A stretch of 6,039 bases of DNA from Clostridiales bacterium (lineage in GTDB: Bacteria; Bacillota; Clostridia; Lachnospirales; WQUN01), in the NCBI GenBank assembly GCA_031254075.1, contig JAIRVD010000046.1:1-6039 (forward strand), read 5' to 3'. A model generated the notes under the pieces. It had not been told where the DNA came from and made no database searches. It saw only the letters and a program-made list of their open reading frames with translations. A program made the translations under genes and the position numbers. Positions 1-5,140 of this stretch are shown here, one piece after another; the first letter of the stretch is position 1; each line of letters begins with the position of its first letter.

Positions 1-88
1 CTATGTTCCGCTGCGCTTCATCTGTGAAGCCCTCGGCGCAGTAGTCGATTGGAACCCCGTCACCAGAACCGTTGAAGTTATAAAGTAA
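1..88 (+). CDS. C-terminal end of a protein with a copper-amine-oxidase N-like (stalk) domain, 5' partial
   Basis: The frame that starts at base 2 is open from the window edge to TAA at 86-88 and encodes the last 28 residues of a protein. The visible peptide contains VPLRFICEALGAVVDW followed by NPVTRTVEVIK. That is the hallmark end of the copper amine oxidase N-terminal-like domain (PF07833), in which 'VPLRxxxExLGaxVxW' is followed by a short beta hairpin 'tvxi'. In Bacillota this domain is usually a repeated, surface-exposed module at the ends of secreted or cell-wall proteins and not an oxidase. The rest of the protein lies outside the window, so its overall function cannot be read here. 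An intrinsic terminator follows 34 bases downstream, which fits the end of a transcription unit. Confidence 0.8.
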   Translation, partial: YVPLRFICEALGAVVDWNPVTRTVEVIK

Positions 89-122
89 GTTCAGTTTTAC
101 CGAAACAGTTTTAACGCAACAG

Positions 123-161
123 AAAAAGCAGAGAATCGAAAATTGATTCTCTGCTTTTTTT
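123..161 (+). terminator. Intrinsic terminator after the stalk-domain gene
   Basis: AAAAAGCAGAGAATC (123-137) is the exact reverse complement of GATTCTCTGCTTTTT (145-159), giving a 15-bp stem with a 7-nt loop. The stem runs into a T tract at 155-161. The A tract on the 5' side means the structure could also stop minus-strand transcription. Confidence 0.9.
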
Positions 162-172
162 GTGCTTATAAT
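143..172 (+). promoter_or_regulatory. Weak candidate promoter overlapping the terminator
   Basis: TTGATT (143-148) and a perfect TATAAT (167-172) are separated by 18 bases. The -35 box overlaps the terminator stem and this sequence is AT-rich, so the match may be chance. It would be an alternative start for the ATPase gene at 266. Confidence 0.25.
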
Positions 173-180
173 AATGCAGG

Positions 181-214
181 CAAACTCGGAATCATATCAT
201 TGACAAACTCGGAA
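181..214. repeat. Direct repeat CAAACTCGGAA flanking the -35 box
   Basis: CAAACTCGGAA occurs at 181-191 and again at 204-214, a spacing of 23 bp, about two helical turns. Similarity continues weakly beyond each copy. The second copy overlaps the -35 box by two bases. This could be a pair of operator half-sites or a small tandem duplication. Confidence 0.5.
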
Positions 215-228
215 GCAGATGACATGAT
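200..228 (+). promoter_or_regulatory. Probable promoter of the DUF4143 ATPase gene
   Basis: A perfect TTGACA (200-205) is followed after exactly 17 bases by CATGAT (223-228), a 4/6 match to the -10 consensus that keeps the key A2 and T6. The implied start site near 235 leaves a leader of about 30 nt before the ATG at 266. The -35 box lies at the junction of a tandem repeat (181-214). Confidence 0.5.
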
Positions 229-265
229 GAATCACTTCAATTTGCAATGAGACAGGTGGTAAAGA

Positions 266-1531
266 ATGAAAAATAAATACTTGTGCCGTATCGCGGATAA
301 GGTATTAGACGCGGCGATGGAATCCTCCGGGGCGGTTTTGATAGAAGGCCCAAAGTGGTGCGGCAAGACACGAACAGCGGAAGAAAAAGCGAAGAGTATC
401 TTGTACATGCAAGACCCTGACTATGCTGCATCTTACCTTAAAGCCGCCGATACGAAACCGTCCTTGCTTCTTAAAGGCGACACGCCGCGCTTGATAGATG
501 AATGGCAAACGGCTCCTGTTTTGTGGGATGCCGTTCGTTTCGCTGTGGACAAACGGGGTGAGAGCGGACAGTTTATCCTGACAGGCTCTGCTGTTCCTGT
601 GGATAATGCCGTTGCGCATACCGGCACAGGGCGCATCTCCCGAATGTTGATGCGACCTATGACGCTGTTTGAATCATTGGAATCAAACGGCTCCGTGTCA
701 TTGAAAGATTTGTTTGACGGTACGACTGACGGTGAGGGGATGTCTTCACTGACAATCGAAGGACTGGCTTATGCTCTGACTCGCGGGGGATGGCCGGCTT
801 CGGTCGGTGAAAAAGAATCCGTCGCCTTGCGGCGGGTCTGCGACTATGTAGACGCGGTAATTAATATTGATGTGTCCCGCGTGGACGGGGTTGAAAAAAG
901 TCCTGCCCGTGTGCGCGGTCTGATGCGTTCGTTGGCACGGAATATATCCACAATGGCGAATCTTTCTACCATTCGTGGAGATATTGCGAGCGATGAAGAA
1001 AGTATTTCGGAAAAAACAATCGCATCCTATATTAACGCACTTCGGCGTATCTTCGTAGTGGAGGATTTGCCGGCATGGAGTCCGGCTATGCGTTCCAAAA
1101 CGACGATACGCACATCGCCTAAACGCCACTTCATCGACCCCTCAATTGCCGCTGCTGTACTTCGTGTCGCCCCCGACGGGTTGCTCCACGACTTCAATAC
1201 TTTCGGATTGCTGTTTGAATCCCTGTGCGTTCGGGACTTACGCGTCTACGCTCATGCTATTGACGGTGAGGTGTTCCATTACCGTGACAAGAACGGTCTG
1301 GAGGCGGACGCGGTTGTTCACTTGAAGGACGGACGCTGGGGAGCCGTCGAGGTAAAGATGTGTACAAAAGAAATTGAAGCCGCCGCCGAAAATCTAAAAA
1401 CTCTGCGGAATAAGATTAACGTGGATAAAATGAAAGAGCCGTCGTTTCTGATGGTGCTGACAGGCGGTGAATTGGGATACAGGCGCAAAGATGGGGTGTA
1501 TATCATTCCGATTGGGTGCTTGAGGGAGTAA
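266..1531 (+). CDS. AAA family ATPase, AAA_14/DUF4143 type
   Basis: This is a 421-residue protein of the usual DUF4143 ATPase length. The N-terminal P-loop NTPase domain shows Walker A GPKWCGKT (28-35), Walker B RLIDEWQ (75-81, D78/E79), a sensor-like FILTGS (103-108) and the family motif GTGRISRMLMRPMTLFE (120-136) with a candidate arginine finger at R123. A middle helical/winged-helix-like part (about 228-272) follows. The C-terminal part carries FESL (317-320), EADAVV (346-351) and EVK (362-364). This D-x13-E-x-K pattern resembles a PD-(D/E)XK nuclease fold, although nuclease activity of this family is not established to my knowledge. The ATG at 266 is preceded by AGGTGG at 254-259. It has its own promoter and stands alone on its strand between a terminator and an inverted-repeat element, which suggests an accessory gene gained as a unit. 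Family assignment is confident, but the cellular role is unknown. Confidence 0.9.
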   Translation: MKNKYLCRIADKVLDAAMESSGAVLIEGPKWCGKTRTAEEKAKSILYMQDPDYAASYLKAADTKPSLLLKGDTPRLIDEWQTAPVLWDAVRFAVDKRGESGQFILTGSAVPVDNAVAHTGTGRISRMLMRPMTLFESLESNGSVSLKDLFDGTTDGEGMSSLTIEGLAYALTRGGWPASVGEKESVALRRVCDYVDAVINIDVSRVDGVEKSPARVRGLMRSLARNISTMANLSTIRGDIASDEESISEKTIASYINALRRIFVVEDLPAWSPAMRSKTTIRTSPKRHFIDPSIAAAVLRVAPDGLLHDFNTFGLLFESLCVRDLRVYAHAIDGEVFHYRDKNGLEADAVVHLKDGRWGAVEVKMCTKEIEAAAENLKTLRNKINVDKMKEPSFLMVLTGGELGYRRKDGVYIIPIGCLRE

Positions 1532-1533
1532 AT

Positions 1534-1614
1534 CCGAAAACCATCGCTCGTCCGAATTTCAAACGCGCGTTGAAGCGTTCGCGACGTTTGAAATTTTACT
1601 CAGCGGGTTTTCGG
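1534..1614 (+). repeat. Nested long inverted repeat; possible terminator, REP/MITE-like element or structured RNA
   Basis: Two concentric inverted repeats form one extended hairpin. The outer arms are CCGAAAACC (1534-1542) with GGTTTTCGG (1606-1614), continued by CGCT (1545-1548) with AGCG (1602-1605). A 6x6 internal loop follows. The inner arms are AATTTCAAACG (1555-1565) with CGTTTGAAATT (1585-1595), then CGCG (1566-1569) with CGCG (1580-1583) across one bulged A, closing on a 10-nt loop. That is about 28 pairs in 81 nt, starting three bases after the ATPase stop codon. No long T tract follows, so a standard terminator is only one explanation. A repeated mobile hairpin is another. Confidence 0.6.
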
Positions 1615-1626
1615 GGGTTGCCTGAA

Positions 1627-1655
1627 TTGACAATATTCAGTCGCTGTTGTATTAT
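1627..1655 (+). promoter_or_regulatory. Promoter of the GntR-ABC operon
   Basis: A perfect TTGACA (1627-1632) and TATTAT (1650-1655, 5/6 of the consensus) are separated by 17 bases. The implied start near 1662 gives a leader of about 32 nt. The -10 box lies wholly inside the 22-bp palindrome at 1647-1668. The -35 box sits within a smaller inverted repeat, CTGAAT (1622-1627) and ATTCAG (1635-1640). Confidence 0.75.
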
Positions 1656-1668
1656 TCGAATAATACAA
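1647..1668. promoter_or_regulatory. Perfect 22-bp palindrome, probable operator of the GntR/YtrA-type repressor
   Basis: TTGTATTATTC (1647-1657) is followed directly by its exact reverse complement (1658-1668). It covers the -10 box and lies 25 bp before the regulator's own ATG. GntR regulators of the YtrA subfamily usually bind AT-rich two-fold symmetric sites in their own promoter and repress it, so position and symmetry both fit autorepression. That this protein binds here is inference. Confidence 0.75.
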
Positions 1669-1693
1669 TCGAAACACGGAAGCAGGTGAAGCA

Positions 1694-2071
1694 ATGACAA
1701 CCTTTTTCAACAGCACGCAACCGATATATTTGCAGATAATATCGCGGGTGTTATTGGCGATTGCGAAGGGGGAGCTGCCGCCGGGCGGGAAGATATCGCC
1801 TGTGCGGGATATGGCGGCGAATTTCAAGGTTAATCCGAATACGATGCAGAAATCGCTGGCGAAGCTTGAGGAGATGGGCTATTTATATACGGAGGGAACG
1901 AACGGAAGATATGTAACGAAGAACGTTGAGTTAATTGAGAATTTGAAGACGTCGTTGCCTGCGGAAATTACGGCGAATTATATTGCCGAGATGCTTGACT
2001 GCGGAATGCCGCGTGACGAGATTTCGGATTATGTAAGTTATGCAATCAAGGGAGGCGAAAAAAATGGATAA
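1694..2071 (+). CDS. GntR family transcriptional regulator, YtrA subfamily
   Basis: The protein has 125 residues, the short length typical of YtrA-type regulators that lack a large effector domain. The N-terminal winged helix-turn-helix (about 9-75) shows the family pattern: PIYLQI (10-15), then GELPPGGKISPVRDMA (26-41), the recognition-helix region VNPNTMQKSLAKLEEMG (46-62), and the wing TEGTNGRYV (66-74). A short helical tail (about 79-119) probably dimerises. ATG 1694 is preceded by AGGTGA at 1684-1689. The gene is first in an operon with an ABC ATPase and permease; its stop overlaps the ATPase start by 8 bp (2064-2071). By analogy with ytr-type loci it should repress its own operon until an inducer, often cell-envelope stress or a cell-wall-active compound, relieves it. 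The actual signal cannot be read from the sequence. Confidence 0.92.
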   Translation: MTTFFNSTQPIYLQIISRVLLAIAKGELPPGGKISPVRDMAANFKVNPNTMQKSLAKLEEMGYLYTEGTNGRYVTKNVELIENLKTSLPAEITANYIAEMLDCGMPRDEISDYVSYAIKGGEKNG

Positions 2072-2768
2072 TATATTGGAAGTAAAAAATCTGGTGAAGA
2101 GCTATGGGAATTCCGTTGCGCTTAACGGGATTTCGTTTTCGATACCAAAAGGTAAAATCGTGGGCGTGTTGGGACCTAATGGCAGCGGGAAAACGACGCT
2201 GATAAAAATTGTGATGAGTTTGCTTTCGGGGTACAGCGGAGAGGTTTTGATAAAGGGAATTCCGCCGGGGTCTGAGGCGAATAAGATAATTTCGTATTTG
2301 CCCGATGTCGCGCATCTTCCGCCGTGGTTTAGGGTGAATGAGGCGATTGAATTATTTGAGGATTATTACGATGATTTTGAAAAATCACGCGCACAGCAAA
2401 TGCTTACGAGCATGAAAATTCCGTTTGACAAGAAGATAAAAAAACTTAGCCGAGGAATGCAGGAGAAGGTGCAAATTGCGTTGGCGATGAGCCGCCGAGC
2501 GAGTTTGTATGTTTTGGACGAACCAATCGGCGCGGTTGACCCCGCCTCTCGCGAATTTATTTTGGATACGATATTGCGAAACTTTCCCGAGGATTCGTCG
2601 ATTATGCTTTCGACGCATATTATCGCGGACATCGAGCCCGTGTTGGATATCGCAATTTTTTTGCAAGAAGGCGAAATTTTCCTGTGTGACGAAGTAGATA
2701 AGCTTCGGGAGGAAAAAAACACCTCCCTTGACCAACTTTTCCGGGAGGTGTTCAGAAATGTTTATTAA
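2064..2768 (+). CDS. ABC transporter ATP-binding protein (YtrB-like)
   Basis: This 234-residue nucleotide-binding subunit drives the permease encoded next. It shows Walker A GPNGSGKT (37-44), an ABC signature LSRGMQ (128-133), Walker B LYVLDEP (148-154) with E153 catalytic, the D-loop GAVDP (156-160) and the switch histidine in STH (H185). The Q-loop region SYLPDVAHLPPW lacks an obvious glutamine, and the signature has Met where classical transporters have Gln. To my recollection both are seen in GntR-linked ABC-2 type ATPases. I prefer ATG 2064, with GGAGG at 2051-2055, over an upstream in-frame ATG at 2040, because the family N-terminus 'xxILEVKNLVKSYG' fits it and the regulator gene ends at 2071. 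The 3' end holds a hairpin that masks the next gene's ribosome site. Leucine codons are mainly TTG and CTT, with no CTC. Confidence 0.95.
   Translation: MDNILEVKNLVKSYGNSVALNGISFSIPKGKIVGVLGPNGSGKTTLIKIVMSLLSGYSGEVLIKGIPPGSEANKIISYLPDVAHLPPWFRVNEAIELFEDYYDDFEKSRAQQMLTSMKIPFDKKIKKLSRGMQEKVQIALAMSRRASLYVLDEPIGAVDPASREFILDTILRNFPEDSSIMLSTHIIADIEPVLDIAIFLQEGEIFLCDEVDKLREEKNTSLDQLFREVFRNVY
2713..2752 (-). terminator. Possible minus-strand intrinsic terminator formed by the same hairpin
   Basis: Read on the minus strand, the 10-bp stem (2752-2743 with 2727-2718) runs straight into seven consecutive Ts (2719-2713, the first two within the stem). This has the form of a classical intrinsic terminator. 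It would stop transcripts that read leftwards out of the DUF3048 gene through the permease gene. Confidence 0.45.
2718..2752 (+). promoter_or_regulatory. Hairpin masking the permease Shine-Dalgarno (translational coupling)
   Basis: AACACCTCCC (2718-2727) is the exact reverse complement of GGGAGGTGTT (2743-2752), leaving a 15-nt loop. The 3' arm contains the whole Shine-Dalgarno of the permease gene (GGGAGGTG, 2743-2750, seven bases before ATG 2758). Both arms are inside the ATPase gene. A ribosome finishing the ATPase would melt the stem and free the site, so permease synthesis should depend on ATPase translation. Confidence 0.6.
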
Positions 2769-3531
2769 GCATTTAAAGCACGACTTGCTTTTCGGCAGAA
2801 CAATGTTTATCGCGATGTTTGTTTTTATAATTGTCGGCGCAATTGTCGGAAGAATTGCGTTTCACATGGCTGCGGACGAATACCAAGCGCGCAGCGTTCT
2901 TGATGTGAGCGTAATGGGCAGCCTCGCGCTCATTCTCGGCTTTCTTGCCGTTCACATCTCTCAGTTCGTCGAAAAAAGCATGTTCGGCGACTCGGGTTAT
3001 CTCGCATTCACGTTGCCCGTTTCGCGCGGACGCCTGCTGTTTTCAAAATTACTCACCGCTTGGGTGTGGTTCGATTTTATAATAATCGCCATTTTTATAG
3101 CGTTGCTCATTCTGGAAGGAACTTACTCCGTCGAAATTTTCAGAGAAATAAGGGTTCCGCGTGTATCACTTGACCTAATCCCGCTCTATCTCAGTATCGC
3201 CGTAATTTTCTTCTTCAGCGTAAGCGTCACGTTTTTCGGTCTGACACTGCACAATTCCGTCTTTGGCAAATGGAAATGCCCCGGCTTCTTCACATCAACC
3301 ATCTGTCTCGGAACTATTTTCGGCTACTCGGTCACCGCAATCCGTCTGCTTAACAGAAGTCAAATTCTCGGACCAAATGGCGGGGAGGTCGAGCTCGGTC
3401 TGCACGTCGGCAGAATCCCCATATTCGGAAGCTACTTCGACCTCTACATCGCCGCACTCGGTCTAGCCATCGGATTTATCGCATATTTCGCGACATGGTA
3501 TTTGTTGAAGAAGCGGGTTAGTCTTCAATAG
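2758..3531 (+). CDS. ABC-2 type transporter permease
   Basis: This 257-residue integral membrane protein has six likely helices at about 14-36, 52-72, 101-120, 141-163, 176-195 and 227-250. Between helices 2 and 3 it carries MFGDSGYLAFTLPVSRGRLL (75-94), the cytoplasmic motif typical of ABC-2 permeases paired with GntR-linked ATPases. It should form the channel of an exporter with two copies of the preceding ATPase; the substrate is not evident. I chose ATG 2758, with GGGAGGTG at 2743-2750, over a TTG at 2728, because the protein then starts with the usual short basic amphipathic stretch MFIKHLKHDLLF. It overlaps the ATPase gene by 11 bp. The stop is TAG and its 3' end overlaps the opposing DUF3048 gene by 14 bp. 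Leucine codons shift sharply to CTC compared with the ATPase gene. Confidence 0.92.
   Translation: MFIKHLKHDLLFGRTMFIAMFVFIIVGAIVGRIAFHMAADEYQARSVLDVSVMGSLALILGFLAVHISQFVEKSMFGDSGYLAFTLPVSRGRLLFSKLLTAWVWFDFIIIAIFIALLILEGTYSVEIFREIRVPRVSLDLIPLYLSIAVIFFFSVSVTFFGLTLHNSVFGKWKCPGFFTSTICLGTIFGYSVTAIRLLNRSQILGPNGGEVELGLHVGRIPIFGSYFDLYIAALGLAIGFIAYFATWYLLKKRVSLQ
3503..3530. other. Small inverted repeat spanning both convergent stop codons
   Basis: TTGAAGA (3505-3511) is the reverse complement of TCTTCAA (3522-3528), with a 10-nt loop. In plus-strand RNA two further pairs (a G-U and a U-A) extend it to 3503-3530. The loop contains the DUF3048 stop and the 3' arm abuts the permease stop. No T tract follows on either strand, so efficient termination is doubtful. 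It may only stabilise 3' ends, or be chance. Confidence 0.3.
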
Positions 3532-4720
3532 AAAATGTAACAGTTCCGCTGTGTTGAAAAATGCAAATCCATGTTCTGCCAGGTGTCAGTGTGAGCGGCG
3601 AGCCGTTTTGGAAAGTCCAAAAGGTGGGCGAATCGATTGCGGTCTTTTTCCAGCGTACGGGGACATATGCGCCGTTTGTTATCAGGTAGCCTTCGCCCTC
3701 ACCGACAGTCGTTACGCTTCTGCGACCTGCTTCGTCGCCCGCGATTACGTGCATTCTTGTTAATTGAATTAAAATATTTGAAACGGTAACGGTTTCTTCG
3801 GTTTCGGCGTCGCGATGTTCGCCGTCGCGGTTTTCCACGCGGTAGACATTTTCCTCCCTGTCGAAAACGAAGGTTCGTACATAGTTTTGCGAAAACGGAA
3901 CGCGCACGATGTTTGCGGTATTCGCGCTGTTTGCGGTTAAAATTTCTTCCTGCCCGTCCGCCGGAACAGCAAAAAGAAATCCGAACGACGGATGATTGTC
4001 CGTTGTATATCGAATTTCGTTTGCTTCAATATGTTCTTCTATTTTTTCGCGGCCGGTATACGAGCTGTGTTCTGACGAACGCGTTCCCGTTTCCCTTGCC
4101 CACGAAGGAAATGTTCTGTCGCGCCAGAAGATGCCCCGTCCTTCGAGCTGACCGCCGTCCATTGCGGTGATTTTTGTAGAACGAATGCGGCTGTATCCCG
4201 AAGGGCTTCCGCCGTGATGAATAAAAATTGCGTCGTGGTTGTACGCGATATCTACAAAGTAATCGCGTGCCGAGCGAATCGAGCCGATTTTTTCGGGAAT
4301 ATACGACTGAAAAACCGCAATCAGCCGCGTAACATCGCCCTCCGCAAGAACCTCGTAAACAATGTCGGCGGAAGTGATTCCGCTCTGCGGCAATGCCTGC
4401 CGAATATTGTTTATCACAAACGCAAGCGGACGACGGTTCGCGTCATCTTCGTGAATGCGTATACCCGTTAAAATGCTCACCTGTGTGGGGTAAGGGAATT
4501 CGTCCTCGGACTCGGGTTCTTCCGTCTCCCAATCGTCGGGCATCGGAATTTGCAATACATATTCCGGCTCTTCCTCTTCATAAAAAACTTCCATGTCCGG
4601 GTCATTCACCGCGCCGAAAATCAGTACAATCGCAAAAAAAACAAGCATCCCCGCAGCAAGCGACAACCCAAACGAAATTAAGAAAAATCGGTTCTCGAAA
4701 ATCGAAAAAAATTTATGCAT
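3518..4720 (-). CDS. Membrane-anchored DUF3048 domain protein (YerB-like)
   Basis: This is a 400-residue protein. Residues 13-37 form one membrane segment after a short positively charged start. A strongly acidic linker follows (about 40-77), then the extracytoplasmic DUF3048 domain. Family hallmarks are RRPLAFVINNIRQALPQSG (96-114), ADIVYEVLAEG (118-128), PEKIGSIRSARDYFVDIA (142-159), HHGGSP (168-173), the FWRDRTFP region (198-205), and a C-terminal half with VRVPFS, the ITNGAYVPVRW strand and a TPGRTWI motif (379-385). Bacillus YerB is a lipoprotein of unknown function; here I see no lipobox cysteine, so a plain signal anchor is likely. ATG 4720 has GGAG nine bases upstream and overlaps the dgkA end by 8 bp; a TTG at 4735 in the same frame is less likely. 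It is the last gene of the ybeY-dgkA operon. Family is confident, function unknown; cell-envelope work is inference. Confidence 0.9.
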   Translation of the reverse strand: MHKFFSIFENRFFLISFGLSLAAGMLVFFAIVLIFGAVNDPDMEVFYEEEEPEYVLQIPMPDDWETEEPESEDEFPYPTQVSILTGIRIHEDDANRRPLAFVINNIRQALPQSGITSADIVYEVLAEGDVTRLIAVFQSYIPEKIGSIRSARDYFVDIAYNHDAIFIHHGGSPSGYSRIRSTKITAMDGGQLEGRGIFWRDRTFPSWARETGTRSSEHSSYTGREKIEEHIEANEIRYTTDNHPSFGFLFAVPADGQEEILTANSANTANIVRVPFSQNYVRTFVFDREENVYRVENRDGEHRDAETEETVTVSNILIQLTRMHVIAGDEAGRRSVTTVGEGEGYLITNGAYVPVRWKKTAIDSPTFWTFQNGSPLTLTPGRTWICIFQHSGTVTFSIED

Positions 4721-5093
4721 TGATGAAATCTCCAATCACTTTCGCCGCCACCGCGAACCCGACAATCACCGCGAAAGCCGCTGCCATCAGCACCGCGCCC
4801 GCCGCCGCGTCCTTCGCGATTTTCGCAAGCGGATGCTTCTTTCCGCCCGCAGATAAATCAATGACTGCCTCTATCGCCGTGTTTATAAGCTCCATCGCAA
4901 GCACAAAAAATATCGCAAACGCCACCAGTACAAATAATAAAGCCTCAACCTGAAAAATTATACAACATATTATTGCCAAAACTCCCATTATTATTTGGAT
5001 ACGGAAATTCCGCTCACGCGCTGCCGCCGCGCGAATTCCCGTAAACGCGTAGCCGAGCGATTCAAAAAAATTTCGGCTTTTTCGTGGTTTCAT
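4713..5093 (-). CDS. dgkA: Diacylglycerol kinase / undecaprenol kinase, DgkA family
   Basis: This 126-residue inner-membrane lipid kinase uses ATP to phosphorylate diacylglycerol or, in most Gram-positive bacteria, undecaprenol, feeding the carrier lipid for peptidoglycan synthesis. Active-site residues of the family are all present: E27 in RERNF, E68, N71 and E75 in ELINTAIE (68-75), and K94-D95 in AKDAAAGA (93-100). Three membrane helices are visible at about 33-48, 52-70 and 98-118, and the length is standard. ATG 5093 is preceded by AGGAGG with an 11-base spacing, somewhat long. It lies 47 bp after ybeY, the neighbour it has in many Bacillota genomes, and overlaps the DUF3048 gene start by 8 bp, suggesting coupled translation. 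Alanine and valine codons favour GCG and GTG. The name follows the family; undecaprenol preference is inferred from the likely phylum. Confidence 0.93.
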   Translation of the reverse strand: MKPRKSRNFFESLGYAFTGIRAAAARERNFRIQIIMGVLAIICCIIFQVEALLFVLVAFAIFFVLAMELINTAIEAVIDLSAGGKKHPLAKIAKDAAAGAVLMAAAFAVIVGFAVAAKVIGDFINA

Positions 5094-5140
5094 TTTTTCG
5101 GAAGCCTCCTTTTTAAGACCTTGGGACGCCGCCCCAAACT

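Noticed and set aside
174..250. Tiny frames just before the ATPase gene (174-203 and 224-250)
   Set aside because: They encode nine and eight residues, have no ribosome site and overlap the promoter and direct repeat, so a leader peptide is not supported.
2040..2063. Upstream start for the ABC ATPase
   Set aside because: It would add MQSREAKK with no good ribosome site. ATG 2064 has GGAGG at the right distance and gives the normal family N-terminus.
2728..2757. TTG start for the ABC permease at 2728
   Set aside because: This start lies in the loop of the SD-masking hairpin and has no suitable ribosome site, whereas ATG 2758 is seven bases after a strong GGGAGGTG.
3606..3622. Inverted repeat TTTTGGA-AAG-TCCAAAA, considered as a terminator for the ABC operon
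   Set aside because: It is short and AT-rich, has a 3-nt loop and no T tract after it, and encodes a conserved stretch of the DUF3048 protein, so chance and coding constraint explain it.
4721..4735. TTG start for the DUF3048 protein at 4735
   Set aside because: The ATG at 4720 has GGAG nine bases upstream; the five extra codons of the TTG start would include that ribosome site itself.
4393..4953. 186-residue open frame on the plus strand
   Set aside because: It lies antisense across the confident DUF3048 and dgkA genes, its protein is low-complexity Ala/Thr/Ser/Lys-rich without a family pattern, and it has no convincing ribosome site.
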